64,000 nucleotides of DNA, taken from the NCBI RefSeq assembly GCF_040869045.1, contig NC_090321.1:87836603-87900602 (forward strand). Direction: 5' to 3'. Each line of letters starts with the position of its first letter. Within the stretch, counting starts at the first letter, position 1. This document shows positions 1 to 11,562 of this stretch, in pieces. Source of the DNA: Eurosta solidaginis. Taxonomy: Eukaryota > Arthropoda > Insecta > Diptera > Tephritidae. Position numbers and translations under genes: made by a program. The notes beneath the pieces were generated by a model. The model made no database searches. It saw only the letters and a list, made by a program, of their open reading frames with translations, and had not been told where the DNA came from.

Positions 1-2581
1 TGGGATCATTGTGATATATTACTAATAATTTGGATCCATTAAAATAATTTTTAAAAGTTGTAAAAGCTTATTTCCTCTTTCTTTAAAATTTGTAATTGTA
101 ATGTATTTGAAAATTAAATCGTTTTTTGGCCATTTTATTTCCTTAATATTAAGTTTTCCGGCTTATTTTTCTAGCCTCGAAAGTAAAGTATCGAAATTCT
201 TTATTTCGTTAGAAAATTCAAAATCAAGTAAAATTGTTCTTTTATGCTTTATATGCGCGCATATTCTTAAAAATTGTTTATTGTTTTTATCATGAAATAT
301 TTCTGATCTAATACGAGGAATTTTTTTTGAAAAGTTATGAGTGAATTTATCATAAACGTTTAATGTTTGTATATTTTCACATAAGTCTATATTTTCGATA
401 GAACTACATTTATCCTTTTCCTTACTCATAGCCCTAGTCTGAACTGTTAGTATATTTTTGGTTGACTGTTTTATTTCGCCAATGGTTATACGAGAAAGTG
501 CATCAGCTCCTACATTTGATTTTCGCTATATGTACTCTATTGTGAAATTGTATTCTGCCAACTCAAGTCTAATTCTAGAAAGTTTTGAAGATGGGTCTTT
601 CATAGTGAATAAATAGACTAAAGGCCTGTGATCTGATTTTACAATAAAGTGATTTCCATAAACGTAGGGTCTGAATTGTTGGCAAAATAAATGGCTAATA
701 GTTCTAACTCAATGATGGCTTTTTTTGTTCTGCCTCATTAAAATATTTTGACGCATAACATATGGGTAAATCGCTGCCTTGATGTTCTTGGCTGAGTATT
801 GCTCCACATCCCGTCTTAGAAGCGTCTACTGTAATGGTAAACTGTTTGGAAAAATCCGGGTATTGTAATATCTTTGGTGACATTAGGGATGCTCTTAGTG
901 CATCAAAGGCTTTATCGCATGATTCGTCCCAGTTAAATTCTACTCTTTTTCTATTCAGTCTATTCAGAGGTGCTGCCAGAGATGCAAAGTTTGGAATAAA
1001 GCGTCTGTAGTAGTTGGCAAAAGCTACAAACCGTCTTACAGCGTCCTTGTCTGTTGGCTTAGTATAGTTACGAATTGCGTCTATTTTAGATTCGTCTGTT
1101 GACAGACCTTCAGCTGAGCATTTGTGTCCTAGGAATGTTACTTCTGGTCTTAGAAAATTACATTTACTTGGATTGAGTTTAAGGTTGAATGATCTACAAG
1201 TATTGAATACTTTAGACAAATTTTTAATGTGATGGGATTCGCTACAGCCGATGACTATAATGTCATCTACATAAAGAAAAGATACATTAGGTGGTATTCC
1301 TGAAAATGCGATGGTCATCATCCTAGAAAACGAATTTGGTGCAATGTTCAACCCAAATGGGAATACCTTCCATCGATACGCTCCGCGATCAGTAGAAAAT
1401 GAGGTTACATCGCGTGAATCTACGTGTAATGGTATTTGGTGAAATCCAGAAAAAAGGTCTAAGGTTGAGAAAAATTTGGCTCTGCCAAGATTATCTAAAA
1501 TATCATCGATTCGTGCTAATGGAAATTTATCTGCTATTAGCTTCTTGTTAACTGCGCGAAAGTCAACACATATTCGGTATGCTTTTTTGCCATTTATTTT
1601 CTTTTTAAGAGATAGGATAAGAGGACTGTTGTAGTTAGAATAGCTTTCTTCTATTAAATCATTTTCTAATAATTTTGTAACTTGTCTGGTAATTTCTTCC
1701 CGCTTCGAATAGGGTAGACGATAATTCTTCATATATACTGGTTCGTTGTCAGTTAACCGCAACTTCTGCTCATAAAAATTATTTAACGTCATCTTATCGT
1801 TGTCAAGCGCGAATATGTCAGCATATTGTATGCATAGATCTAAAAGTTCAGATGGTGCATCTTTTGGAATTTGATCTTTTAAGATCGAAGTTATTTCGTT
1901 AATTCGCTTCTCATCTGACTTAGTTTTGTCGATTACGTAGACGTGATAATTAGATAAGTTTTCTGCTTTAATAGAATTTTTGTGTACGAATTGTACCTCA
2001 GTTGTGGTATTGATTAATCTTATGATTGGATTATTGGAATTTGTAGTACATCTTGCGGTAAATACGCCTTTTTGTATTTCTTGAGATTCAACGAAAAGTG
2101 GAGTTGTTGAGTGACCTAAGTCGAAAATTCGAAAAACTTCGCATCTTGGTGGTATAATACACATATCTCTTTCTGTTCCGTGTAGGATTGGCATAATGAC
2201 TTTTTCTTTATTTGCCCAGAATGCGATGCTACTATTTATATAATTTATTACACATATGTTATGATGAAGAAAGTCTTTACCCAGTATACCATCTGATGGG
2301 ATATTGAAGTCATCGTTTACCACGTGTAAGCTATGTTCGACTAGATTATTAGAAAAATTTAGGTCTATGTTCATTTTACCTATGGTAGGAACAGAATTTG
2401 GTGTAACGCCTGTGATATTAACTATATCGTCAGAATTAATTGGAATTTGCTTATTTAAGCTTGAAATCAGAGAAATATCAGCTTGTGTATCTAGTAAAAA
2501 TGTACACAATTTTTTAGATCCGGTTATATAAATTTCGATATAATCTGAGTAATTTAGGTTTAGACAAAAAATATTTTTAAT
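1..2581 (-). pseudogene. Ty3/gypsy pol (protease-RT-RNase H), decayed, runs off left edge
   Basis: Minus-strand pol of an LTR retrotransposon. The long open part (2509-704) starts with a retropepsin motif (LLDTQADISLIS; the usual DTGA is altered to DTQA). It continues through a full reverse transcriptase with the FSTLDLFSGFHQIPL block and the catalytic LYVDDIIVIG box, then the start of RNase H (TVDASKTGCGAILS). The frame breaks near 704. The same pol continues in other frames to about 500 (ADALSR end of RNase H) and towards position 1. It overlaps the end of gag, as in errantivirus-type elements. Order PR-RT-RH places it in Ty3/gypsy; the ADALSR-ITI stretch resembles the mdg1/412 lineage, but that is tentative. 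Integrase, if present, lies left of the window. It cannot be active because of the frameshift and stops. Confidence 0.9.
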
Positions 2582-2583
2582 AT

Positions 2584-4117
2584 TTATTCGTTTATCTCCT
2601 CGTCCCTCAGTGTTCGCTGCTGAGGGGCGTCCAAGTTTAAAGAGCGAATGTTTGCATTATTTCGCGTATTTGAACTTCCGGCGTTAGTATTGGTTCTGTT
2701 TTCTAGCCTATTTTGACTGTTGCTAGTGTTACGCGAGTTACTATTGTTTGGATTGTCGTTGTTTTGCCTATAGTTGTTGTTTTGCCTATTTTGATTGTTA
2801 TTATTGTATCTACCGTTATTATTGTTGTTGTACCTATTGAAATTATTATTGTTATTGAACCTGTTGAAATTACTATTGTTGTTGTATCTATTATTGTTGT
2901 TGTAGTAGTTATTGCCTCTATTGTTATTGCGAAAGTTGGTTTGATTGTTAAACCTTGATCGAAAAGCTAATACCTGTCTTTCTGTAGCCTGATTGTTTTG
3001 TTCGACTTTAATTTTTGCTACGACGTCTTTTGCGTCACTAAAGGAGGTTGATGCGAGAATTGATTTGACTAAGTCTGAGCGCGTATTTAGCCTACAAACA
3101 TTTACTGACTGTTCGACTGCCATCTCGTGCGCTTTGGCTTTTGATATTCCCTCGATAATTAGAGACCTCTCTAAAGCATCAGATAATTCCTCTACTCGTT
3201 TAGCAAACTCGGTTAAATTATTGTTCGTAACTTTTGGTGAAGCTATTTTCCCTGCAACGACTTTTGGATTGTCTGGTTTTATTCGACTTTTAAGCGCATC
3301 TTTAATTACTTGAATAGATGTTATATTTATCGGAATAGCTTCCCTTGCTTTCCCTTCGAGCTTCGATTTAACGAGTGAAATGAAATTTGGCATAAGATCT
3401 GGATCTATACAGCCTTCTACTAGTTCAATTTTATCTATGAAGGAGTCTAGCGCTAAGGGGTCACCGTTATAGTTTTCCCTAAATAAGGGCGACCACGACC
3501 CAATAAATTGTCTCTTTTGCCCTGGTGTAGCCGTTTTTGTTGGTTCTAGAAAATTAGCACGAGATTGGTTGGAATTTGAGAAAGTTGTTAAAAGCCCTAA
3601 AGAATTGTTTGATGTAACGACTGGGTTATCGAAACCACAGAAGTTTTCTTGCAATGAAATATTTTCGGTATGAAATAAAGAACATCTTTGTTCACCGATA
3701 CGCCTGTCGAGTGTTTCCGACTTTGCTGAGTCAGAGAATTCTTCCTAAAAATCGATTTTGTATGCGTCGAAGGATTCTTTTTCTTTCCGATCAGTATTTG
3801 ATATAAAAATGTTATCTTGGACTAAGTCGCTGTAGTTCGTTGGTACTTTAACTGTGCAATTGAGTTTTGTAAAACATTTAATTAATTCTTCCCTACAACG
3901 TGATAAACTTTTATTCACAGCAACTGGCCTAGGTCGGTTTTCAAAATGACCATTTACTTCTAGTAAAATGTTATTATATGCCTCAATTAAAGAATTTTTA
4001 TATTCATCTAACTTCTCTTGCCTTGTCGGTAAAGAACAACGACCTGTATGTAAAACGCGTTTTTTAATTTTAAAGAAATTTTCTCAATTCTTTGAATTTT
4101 GTTTCGAAATTTGGCAT
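2584..4117 (-). pseudogene. Ty3/gypsy gag, Asn-rich, one premature stop and one frameshift
   Basis: Gag of the same minus-strand element. The open part 3654-2584 (356 aa) has a capsid-like alpha-helical region (GDPLALDSFIDKIELVEG) followed by a low-complexity tail of Asn/Arg/Tyr (NNNN, RYNNN, FNRFNN) in place of zinc knuckles. Reading upstream in the same frame gives clear protein back to about 4075, with a single TAG near 3748. A better ATG lies at 4117-4115, reached through a one-base shift in an A/T run near 4070-4075. So gag is probably about 510 codons with two lesions. The basic Asn-rich tail probably serves in RNA binding (inference). It overlaps pol at its 3' end. Confidence 0.82.
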
Positions 4118-5640
4118 TAGCAGAAGAGAGACTCTTACACTTGCAGCTTTGTATGCTTGGATATTAAGATTTTTGAATGAAAAAGAAGGTTGAAATGATT
4201 TTATAATCTAAATCGAATTGTGAAAAAGTTGCAAGTTTGAGGTTTGAATATGAACGAATTTGAATGAAAAAAAAGTTTTAGAACTTTAAATTGTTTGAGT
4301 TGTGACTAAGAAAAAATTTGAATGGAAGAGAGATTTGAAATGGTTTTGTAACCTAAATTGTATTAACCTAAATTGAATTGTTGCTGCAGATTTGAGACAT
4401 GAATGTGAACAAATTTGAATTGAAAGGGAATATGAAATGGTTTTATCACCTAAGTTGAATTAATAAAAGTGGCAAGTTTGTGTTATGAATGTCAATTTTA
4501 ATTGAAAAGAAATTTAAAATGATTTTATAATCTAATTTGAAACCGCTTTACTTGAACTGTGTATTGAATTTTAGCATACATTTGTTAGGGTTATTTGGAG
4601 ATAGAATTGCTTGAAAGTGGATTGAATTGTATTCCAGATGAACCGTCAATTAAGTTTTGGCTTTGAGAAATTTTGTTTTGTATCGGGTGTGCTACCATAT
4701 ATGGCCTACAATGGAAGACCGATCTATTTTTTCAATTTTCGCAAGACGATACTATTTTTAAACGGGATATGTTTATTGCAATTTAGTATTTATTACAATA
4801 TTATTTAACGTGACGGCCACACCGTTGCACAAAAAAAATCATTAAATTTTACGTGACGGCCGCACCGTTGCAATAAAAAGCATTAATTATTTCAGAATTT
4901 TTACGAACGGACCGTTTTCATCAAAAATATATTCATTGTTTAACGTGACGGCCGCACCGTTTCACAGCAAAATGTTCAGTAAATGAAAAAATGTATTGCA
5001 TTTTCATTATTTAATGTGTCGGCCGCACCGTTTCACAGCAAAATGTTTCTTTTTATTGTATTAAAAAAAATTTTTTGTATTAAATTTTATTTTGTTATAT
5101 CTTTTTTTGTTTTTTTTTTTTTTTTTGTATTTCCAACGTATAGGATATATTACGAATTTAATAGTTTTTACTGTAGTAAATTTTTAAGGTGTTTTAAAAG
5201 TATTGAATGTGTTGGAAAGTAATTAAATTTTCACAAAGCGTGTCAATGTATATGCATACGTCATTTTAAAATGCACTAAGTATATTCTCTTTTAGCCACG
5301 ATTTATATGCAGATACATACACACCTTATAAAAATTTCTACCAAATATAGATTTGCATTACTTGTGTATCGCCAATTTCAATTTTTGTGTCAAAAAATTT
5401 TTTGTGTTTGTAAATTTTATTATTAGTTGTTTGATGCAATTTTTTTTTTTTTTTTTTTTTTGATTCAAATTTATATAATGTTTAAAGTTTTGCGGACGCA
5501 CCGCGTTTAATCAAAAAAATTTTAAAGTGTAAGTAGTGAATACATAAATATATACTAATGTGTTTGCCGCTTCATCTGCTACCTGCGTCGCTGCTGGTTT
5601 TGGCCAAAAAACTTTTTAATATAAAGATATTGCATGCGCG
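4118..5640 (-). other. AT-rich leader of the gypsy element, LTR not located
   Basis: Between gag and about 5640 there is no gene. The sequence is AT-rich with repeated TTTGAATT/GAAATGGTTTT phrases (about 4190-4530), five GC-rich repeats (listed separately), and T-runs at 5101-5127 and 5441-5461. By position it should be the 5' untranslated leader of the minus-strand element. I could not place the LTR or primer binding site with confidence. Confidence 0.45.
4804..5040. repeat. Five spaced copies of a GC-rich motif (GTGACGGCCGCACCG)
   Basis: Copies near 4804-4830, 4848-4872, 4899-4920 (degenerate), 4939-4970 and 5010-5040, all in the same orientation and 40-71 bp apart. Core GTGACGGCCGCACCG is flanked by TTTAAC and TTGCA/TTTCAC in an otherwise very AT-rich stretch. 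A weaker form (GCGGACGCACCGCG) lies near 5494. Position upstream of gag recalls the protein-binding array in the gypsy leader, but the motif is not the Su(Hw) site. Confidence 0.7.
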
Positions 5641-5667
5641 AACTTCGGTGGAAAGCAGCGGAGCGTA

Positions 5668-5897
5668 ACAAAATTCTAGTAGGTCACTTTCACCACACCA
5701 AAAACTTTAACACAATTTTTAACATAATTTAAGCACAGAAATACACTGATTGGAGTTTTAGTGAGTAAAAGTTAAAATTCTGAACACATTAGCTGAATAA
5801 AAAGTGTACAAATAATTATTAAATAACAAATACAGACAGTGGTAGTTTAACAAATTCTCCTGTGGTAAGTGGTGAATGTGACCTACTAGAATTTTGT
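5668..5897. repeat. Inverted repeat, 29-bp arms around 172 bp
   Basis: Arm 5668-5696 and the reverse complement of 5869-5897 match at 28 of 29 bases (core ACCTACTAGAATTTTGT). The spacer is AT-rich with no ORF. It could be the termini of a small fold-back or MITE element, or an LTR-related palindrome. No target-site duplication was seen. Confidence 0.6.
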
Positions 5898-5960
5898 GAA
5901 GCTTTCCTCACACGATTTTTCGTCTATGCAGTGTCTCTATATTATATCGTTTCTGTTTTG

Positions 5961-6031
5961 GCGCTGCTGCTGCTGCTGGTGTTCGCTGGTGGTGGTGCTG
6001 CTGACGTTCGCTGGTGGTGGTGGTGTATTAA
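5961..6031. repeat. Interrupted CTG/GGT trinucleotide tract
   Basis: Short GCTGCTGCTGCTG and GGTGGTGGTG runs, with TTCGCTGGTGG repeated twice. The translated open frames here are low complexity and I do not regard them as genes. Confidence 0.55.
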
Positions 6032-6359
6032 AAATGACGAATACTCTGCCGTTATATAGTGGCGTGGGTTTTTATGCCGTTATGCAATTCCGTAAAGTCT
6101 CTATTTTTCGACCTTAGATTATCTCTGATTTCCCTTATATTTTTCTATTATTTCATAGATTTTGTGTTATCTCTGTTTAAATTAATCGTCGTATTAGTTT
6201 CTTTTATTAAACAATTTTCTTTTCTCCAAGTATTTAGGTTAGGGTTATTTCCGATATATTTAGTTGTAGTTTTTAGATATTTCTATTATTTAAGCGATTA
6301 TTGTATTATCTCTGCTGTAATTACATTTTTTAGTTTAATTTTATTAGAATTTTCCCTTT

Positions 6360-6506
6360 TCACGCACTGCCACTTTTCATATCTTCGAGAAAAAATGTTC
6401 CCACACCACCACCTACCTTGATCACGGTCGCCATGTGAACTCCTGTGTTACCCCAAACCGGCAAATTGATGGCAGCCAGATATCGACGTGCAGGGCGCCG
6501 CCTCAT
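6360..6506 (-). other. Possible small ORF or first exon with a strong splice donor
   Basis: On the minus strand, ATG at 6506-6504 opens 30 codons that end exactly at AAG|GTAGGT (exon 6417-6506). Without splicing the frame stops near 6360 after 48 residues. The 30-residue segment is basic at its start (MRRRPARRYLAA) and GC-richer than the surroundings. I do not recognise it. It may be a lone exon, part of an element, or chance. Confidence 0.15.
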
Positions 6507-6831
6507 ATATGTGCCTTCTTCTTCACAATTCCCGTAATGGTTGTTTTACAGGTTTCTAATCGCTTACCGACCCGAATTAAAGGGAATTAAAAACACTTTA
6601 GTTATTTTGAATAAAAAGTACAATTTTCTTTTATTAAAATCGGTGGTTGCACTCCAAAAGATGTCTACGCTCGTTGCTGCCGAAAATTATCTTCTTTTCA
6701 TGATGGCCGCCTTTTCTTCTTTTTTCGATCTCCCCGTTTCCAACTTGTTTCAACACCTGTTGTCTATTCACAATAGACAACATGGTTGCACCAAGTGGGA
6801 AACAGGGTGAGATCATAAGGCTGCTCTTACA

Positions 6832-7103
6832 ATACCCATAACGTACAAACACATTCTAGAGTCACCCCTGGTCCACCTTTATGGCGATATCCCGAAATGG
6901 CGTCCACCTATAGAACTATGGCCCACTCCCTTTTAAAATGCTCCTTTAAAACCTTCCATTTGATACCCATGTCATACAAACACATTCCAGGGTTATCCTA
7001 GGCTCATTTTCCTAAATGGTGATTTTCCCTTATTTTGTCTCCAAAGCTCTCAGCTGAGTATGTAATGTTCGGTTACACTCGATCTTAGCCTTCCTTACTT
7101 GTG
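6832..7103 (-). repeat. Fragment of the 2.26-kb repeat family
   Basis: Reverse-complement match to the CAAGTAAGG end and first units of the element at 25363-27622: the shared stretch runs from CACATTCTAGAGTCACCCC to GCCTTCCTTACTTG at 7103. It is truncated on its left side. There is no coding capacity. Confidence 0.75.
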
Positions 7104-8178
7104 TTTTCTGGAGAAATATTAATGTCAAAGAAAACTAATACAGAGCAACATTGTTCGTCAGATATGTCCCTAGAATATTTGTGAATAAAGTTTTTAAATA
7201 TTACTGAAGTTAAGAACAATTAAAGCGAGCCATAGTGAGAAAAATAGCATTTTTATCAAACTTTGCGGGCTCAAGGCACGCCCAATAATTATGCAAATGA
7301 TCTAATATTTTTTATATATAATTTTTTTCTAATTTAGAATAAATCTAAAGGGTTTGCCAATTGAAAAAACGAAAAAAAATTGTCCATATAACTTGCGGTC
7401 ACACTAATGTAATTATGGCCCAAATCAAGGACTGTTACGTTACATATTCATACGTGCCTGTTGATATAAAAGGTCTCATAATGCCTAGAGTATGATATAT
7501 CGATTAATTTGAATGAAGTATTTCAAAAGTGAATACCTTAATTGACATATTTCACTTTCGAAGTTACTTAGATTTGAACAATAACTGTTACGTTACATGA
7601 ATTTGGAAGTAGGTTTTGTAGTTGCCTCACGTCTGTAAAAACTCTGCTCTATGAGCAAGTTATCGACAGAGTCAAATATATTTTCTGCAAATTTTAGGAA
7701 GTAAGAAATTCATAAAATATCAAACACAATGAAACAAATTTTTTTTTTCTTCAGTAGCATAAACATATAATAAGATAAAATGCATAAATAACACTCAGTA
7801 GTACATATTTATATGTCGCTCGATACTATGGAATATGTTGGACCACAAAATGAGCAAGAACACACGAAATTCGATTTTTTTTTAATATGACTGCAAACAA
7901 AAAAATATGACAACAAAATGTATGTTGCGTTGCACATTGTTTATTACATAAAACTAAGGTTACTTATAATGAAAACAGGTATTCTCGAAAATGTGACCAA
8001 AAATACTAAAAAAAAAAAAGGTATTTTCCGTAAATTTAGTTAAAATTCTTTTCGAATTTTTGACTGTTACTTTAAAAGTTAAAAATCTGTCGATTTGTTT
8101 TTTGTTTAAAATGCTACTAAGCTTTTTTTTCTCAAAAATTTCGTACACCCCCTTTACACAAGCCTCATTTTATCGAAA
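7104..8178. other. AT-rich intergenic stretch, nothing recognised
   Basis: No protein-like ORF, no tRNA-like box and no clear repeat unit seen. A CTGTTACGTTACAT phrase recurs at 7430 and 7586, which hints at old repeat material. Confidence 0.5.
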
Positions 8179-8189
8179 TTCACTAAATA

Positions 8190-8336
8190 AAAAAAGTAAG
8201 AAAATGCAAGGTGTGATAACCTCCGAAGAAATTTTAGGCTTCTCTTCCAATTTGCGTCTTGCTCCCCTGAACCTACACGTTTTATGCCGACTCCGAACGG
8301 CATCTGCAAGGGAGATGAATTTTCATTGATAAGCTT
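8190..8336 (-). mobile_element. 5'-truncated tRNA-derived SINE (family S1)
   Basis: Reverse complement of the 3' half of family S1 (shared phrases GCCGACTCCGAACGGCATC and TTCTCTTCCAATTTGCGTC). It is flanked by a perfect 11-bp target-site duplication, TTCACTAAATA, at 8179-8189 and 8337-8347. The tRNA-like head is missing, as expected for incomplete reverse transcription. Confidence 0.85.
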
Positions 8337-8347
8337 TTCACTAAATA

Positions 8348-9885
8348 GCTGCAATTAAATAGCAATATTTCAATAACTTGAGGCATTTATCCATGTTGGT
8401 GTTTAAAAAAGTAACAGTAAAACAGACCTCAGCTCTTGAGGGATGGATTATGTATAAAAAAATAATAAAAAAAAATATATTCATTTATTAATCATTTTTT
8501 TGTTCTACCTATAGTAAAATAATGAGAATATAAAAATATTTGTTTAGAACGCATTATGTTCCGTCAAACTAATAATACGAAACGTATTGAAATGTACGGG
8601 TTGAAGCTTGAGATGTTTTCAAAAAAAGAGGTTTTTGCAACCATTGGACGCATTTTATACTAAAAGGCCTTCTCAGGTATCTTTATGGCCCATAAATTGT
8701 CTTTCGAGAAGCACCAGCAGACAAGGTTGTAAGGATGTAAAAACCTGGAGCATCGGAACGCTTTTAGAAAATTGTGTCTTATTTATTTCTACCTAACTTT
8801 ATCTGGAACAGAGTTTCTCATATCTGAGTAGTGAAGTTGAAAAATTTATTTTGCAAAATTTAATGCGCTTTTCGGCATAATTTTACACATTTACAATAAA
8901 ATATGAACATGTCATTTGTTATTTGCATTTCAAATATAGGGATTACTACGAAAAAAAGAGCAACAACAAACATCGCTGTAGCGATAAAAGTTATTCGGTT
9001 ATAATCAGTGTTGGCATTTAAGGTTTTTTCAAGCCAGATTTAGCTTTTTTTTCTCCGTTTAGCTTGAAAAATCGAAATTTAGACTAAAGCTTTTTTTTAA
9101 TTTTGCAAAATTTTTGAAAATCTAGATAAACAGTTTGGTGTAGATTCAATTGTAAGAACACTGAATTCATTTCAGCTGGATGGTAAAAATTTGAGGGGCC
9201 TAAAAAAAAATAACGCTAGCGTTATGGTAGGCAGAAATCGAGGCGTAGTAACTTTATTAAAGAAACATCAGCCTAAAATTATTTTCGCTCCGGGTGTATG
9301 CCATTCGATTCGATTGGGCTTCGGCCTATTTCCGAGCAAAATTGAATGTGAGAAATATAAATACATGTTCCATAGTTGAATTTTGGATACAGTTTTCGAT
9401 TTCTCAAAACACGTTTGGGAAATTCATTTGCCAGTCTATCCAGGTTTGTTTTCGCAGATTTAGTTTTGACAGTATAGGAGCAAATTTTAAGTACTGTGAA
9501 TAACTTAATACAAAGTAGCGAAATAAAATTCATTTAAAAATGTTAAATTCAATTTTGTATGTATCTAAGGTACAGCTAAAGAAGAAAATAAATCACGACT
9601 TTTTAATAACAAACGATCCCATTGAGCTAATGAACAATTCAAATATTTATTCTCATTCAGTGTGATGTCGAAATATTTTAAGACTTATTTATGTATATCC
9701 CAGAGAAGGCAGAATTCACAACGCGTTATATATTATCAATATTACAAGCATACACCAGTAATTGTAAACTCGGAGTTAGTGGAGTTGCTCAACGTCATTT
9801 GAAACTTTGCATGGAACTTAAATTCAGACAAGGCAGCCTAGAAGTAGCATTTTTTAGCGCTGTTAAATGCTGATTTGAAGTTAAC
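8348..9885. other. AT-rich intergenic stretch, nothing recognised
   Basis: No gene-like ORF. A phrase starting CAGTGTTGG near 9007 looks like a hAT terminus, but no matching right end was found. Confidence 0.45.
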
Positions 9886-9889
9886 GAAA

Positions 9890-10120
9890 ACCGGGTGAGT
9901 GTCGGTTTTCTTATCCTGAGTATTCTCGAGGATCTGGCGTATCGTGAAGATTTGGTCGATAGTAGATTTACTCACCTGAAATCGCACTGATAAGGTCCAA
10001 TCAGTTTGTTGACTATAGGCTTCAGTCTTTCGCCAAGTACGCTAGATAGAACCTTATACGCGATATTAAGCAGGCTGATTCCGCGGATTGGATTGGGCAG
10101 AGTACACTTAAGTTCTACTT
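9890..10120 (-). pseudogene. Diverged RTE-like LINE reverse transcriptase fragment
   Basis: The minus-strand translation gives RGISLLNIAYKVLSSVL followed by a GERLKP-type stretch and IGPYQC, with frame changes. It lines up with the RT of the copies at 48804-50446 and 52038-55173 but differs from them clearly, so it is an older copy or a sister family. Only about 75 codons survive. Confidence 0.75.
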
Positions 10121-10184
10121 GGAGAATGTTTGGGCATAAAATTCGAGCGCTAGACGTTTACTGCTTGAAGTAAAAGCTAAAAAA

Positions 10185-11562
10185 AAACGAAATCGGACGA
10201 TAACCATACCTACTTTTTCGATATCGAAAATTTCGAAAAACCGAAAAAGTGAGATAATTCATTACGAAAGACGGATAAAGCGATGAAACATGGTAGGTGG
10301 GTTGTCCTTATGACGCAGAATAGAAAATTAATGAAATTTTGGGAAATGGGCGTGGCATCGCCTACTTTTAAAAGAAGGTAATTTAAAAGTTTTGCAAGCT
10401 GTAATTTGGCAGTCTTTGAAGATATCATGATGAAATTTGACAAGAATGTTACTCCTATTACTATATGTATGCTTAATAAATTAGCAAAATCGGATGCAGA
10501 GCACGCCCACTTTTTAAAAATATAAGTAAATTATGTCAACATTCAACTCCAGTAATGATATGGTGCAACAAAATACAAAAATAAAAGAAAAATTCAAAAT
10601 GGGCGTGGCACCGCCCTTTTTCATTTAATTCGTCTAGAATACTTTTCATGCCATAAGTCGAACAAAAATTTACCAATCCTTGTGAAGTTTGGTACAGGCA
10701 TAGATTCTATGACGATAACTGAAAATGGACCAAATCGGTTGAAGCCACGCCCAGTTTTTATACACCGTTTACCGTCCGTCTTTCCGCTAGGCTGTTAAAA
10801 CGATAACTGGAGCAAAAATCGATATATCTTTACTAAACTTAGTTCACGTACTTATCTGAGCTCACTTTATCTTGGTATTAAAAATGGGCGAAATCCGACT
10901 ATGACACGCCCACTTTTTCGATATCGAATATTTCGAAAAATGAAAAAAATGCCATAGTTCTATGCCAAATACGAAAAAAGGTATGAAACATGGTGATTGG
11001 ATTGGGTTTTTGACGCCAAATATAACTTTGGAAAAAACTTTGTAAAATGGGTGTCACACCTGCCATATTAAGTAGAAGAAAATGAAAAAGTTCTGCAGGG
11101 CGAAATTGAAAGACCTTGGAATCATGGCAGGAATACTGTTTGTGGTATTACATATAAATAAATTAGTGGTACCCGACAGATGATGTTCTGGGTCACCCTG
11201 CCCCACATTTTGGTCGATATCTCGAAAACGCCTTCACATATACGACTATATAAGGCCACTCCCTTTTAAACCTCTCATTAATACCTTTAATTTGATACCC
11301 ATATCGTACAAACACATTCTAGGGTCACCCCTGGTCCACCTTTAAAGCGATATCTCGAAAAGGCGTCCACCTATAGAACTATGGCCCACTCCCTTCTAAA
11401 ATACTCTTTAATACCTTCCATTTGATACCCATGTTACAAACACATTCCAGGGTTAGCCTAGGTTCATTTTCTCACATGGTTATTTTCCCTTATTTTGTCT
11501 CCAAAGCTCTCAGCTGAGTATGTAATGTTCGGTTACACCCGAACTTAGCCTTCCTTACTTGT
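10185..11562 (-). repeat. Longer minus-strand copy of the 2.26-kb repeat family
   Basis: Carries TTTTTCGATATCGAAAATTTCG palindromes, several GGGCGTGGC/CACGCCC phrases, two of the ~130-bp units (about 11219-11480) and the terminal GCCTTCCTTACTTG at 11562. It is the reverse complement of most of 25363-27622, missing part of the far end. Non-coding. Confidence 0.75.

Noticed and set aside
2713..2958. Val/Ile-rich plus-strand ORF resembling membrane segments
   Set aside because: It is the reverse frame of the Asn-rich gag tail; AAT/AAC runs read backwards give Val/Ile.
9007..9130. hAT-like left terminus CAGTGTTGG
   Set aside because: No matching right end or 8-bp duplication nearby.
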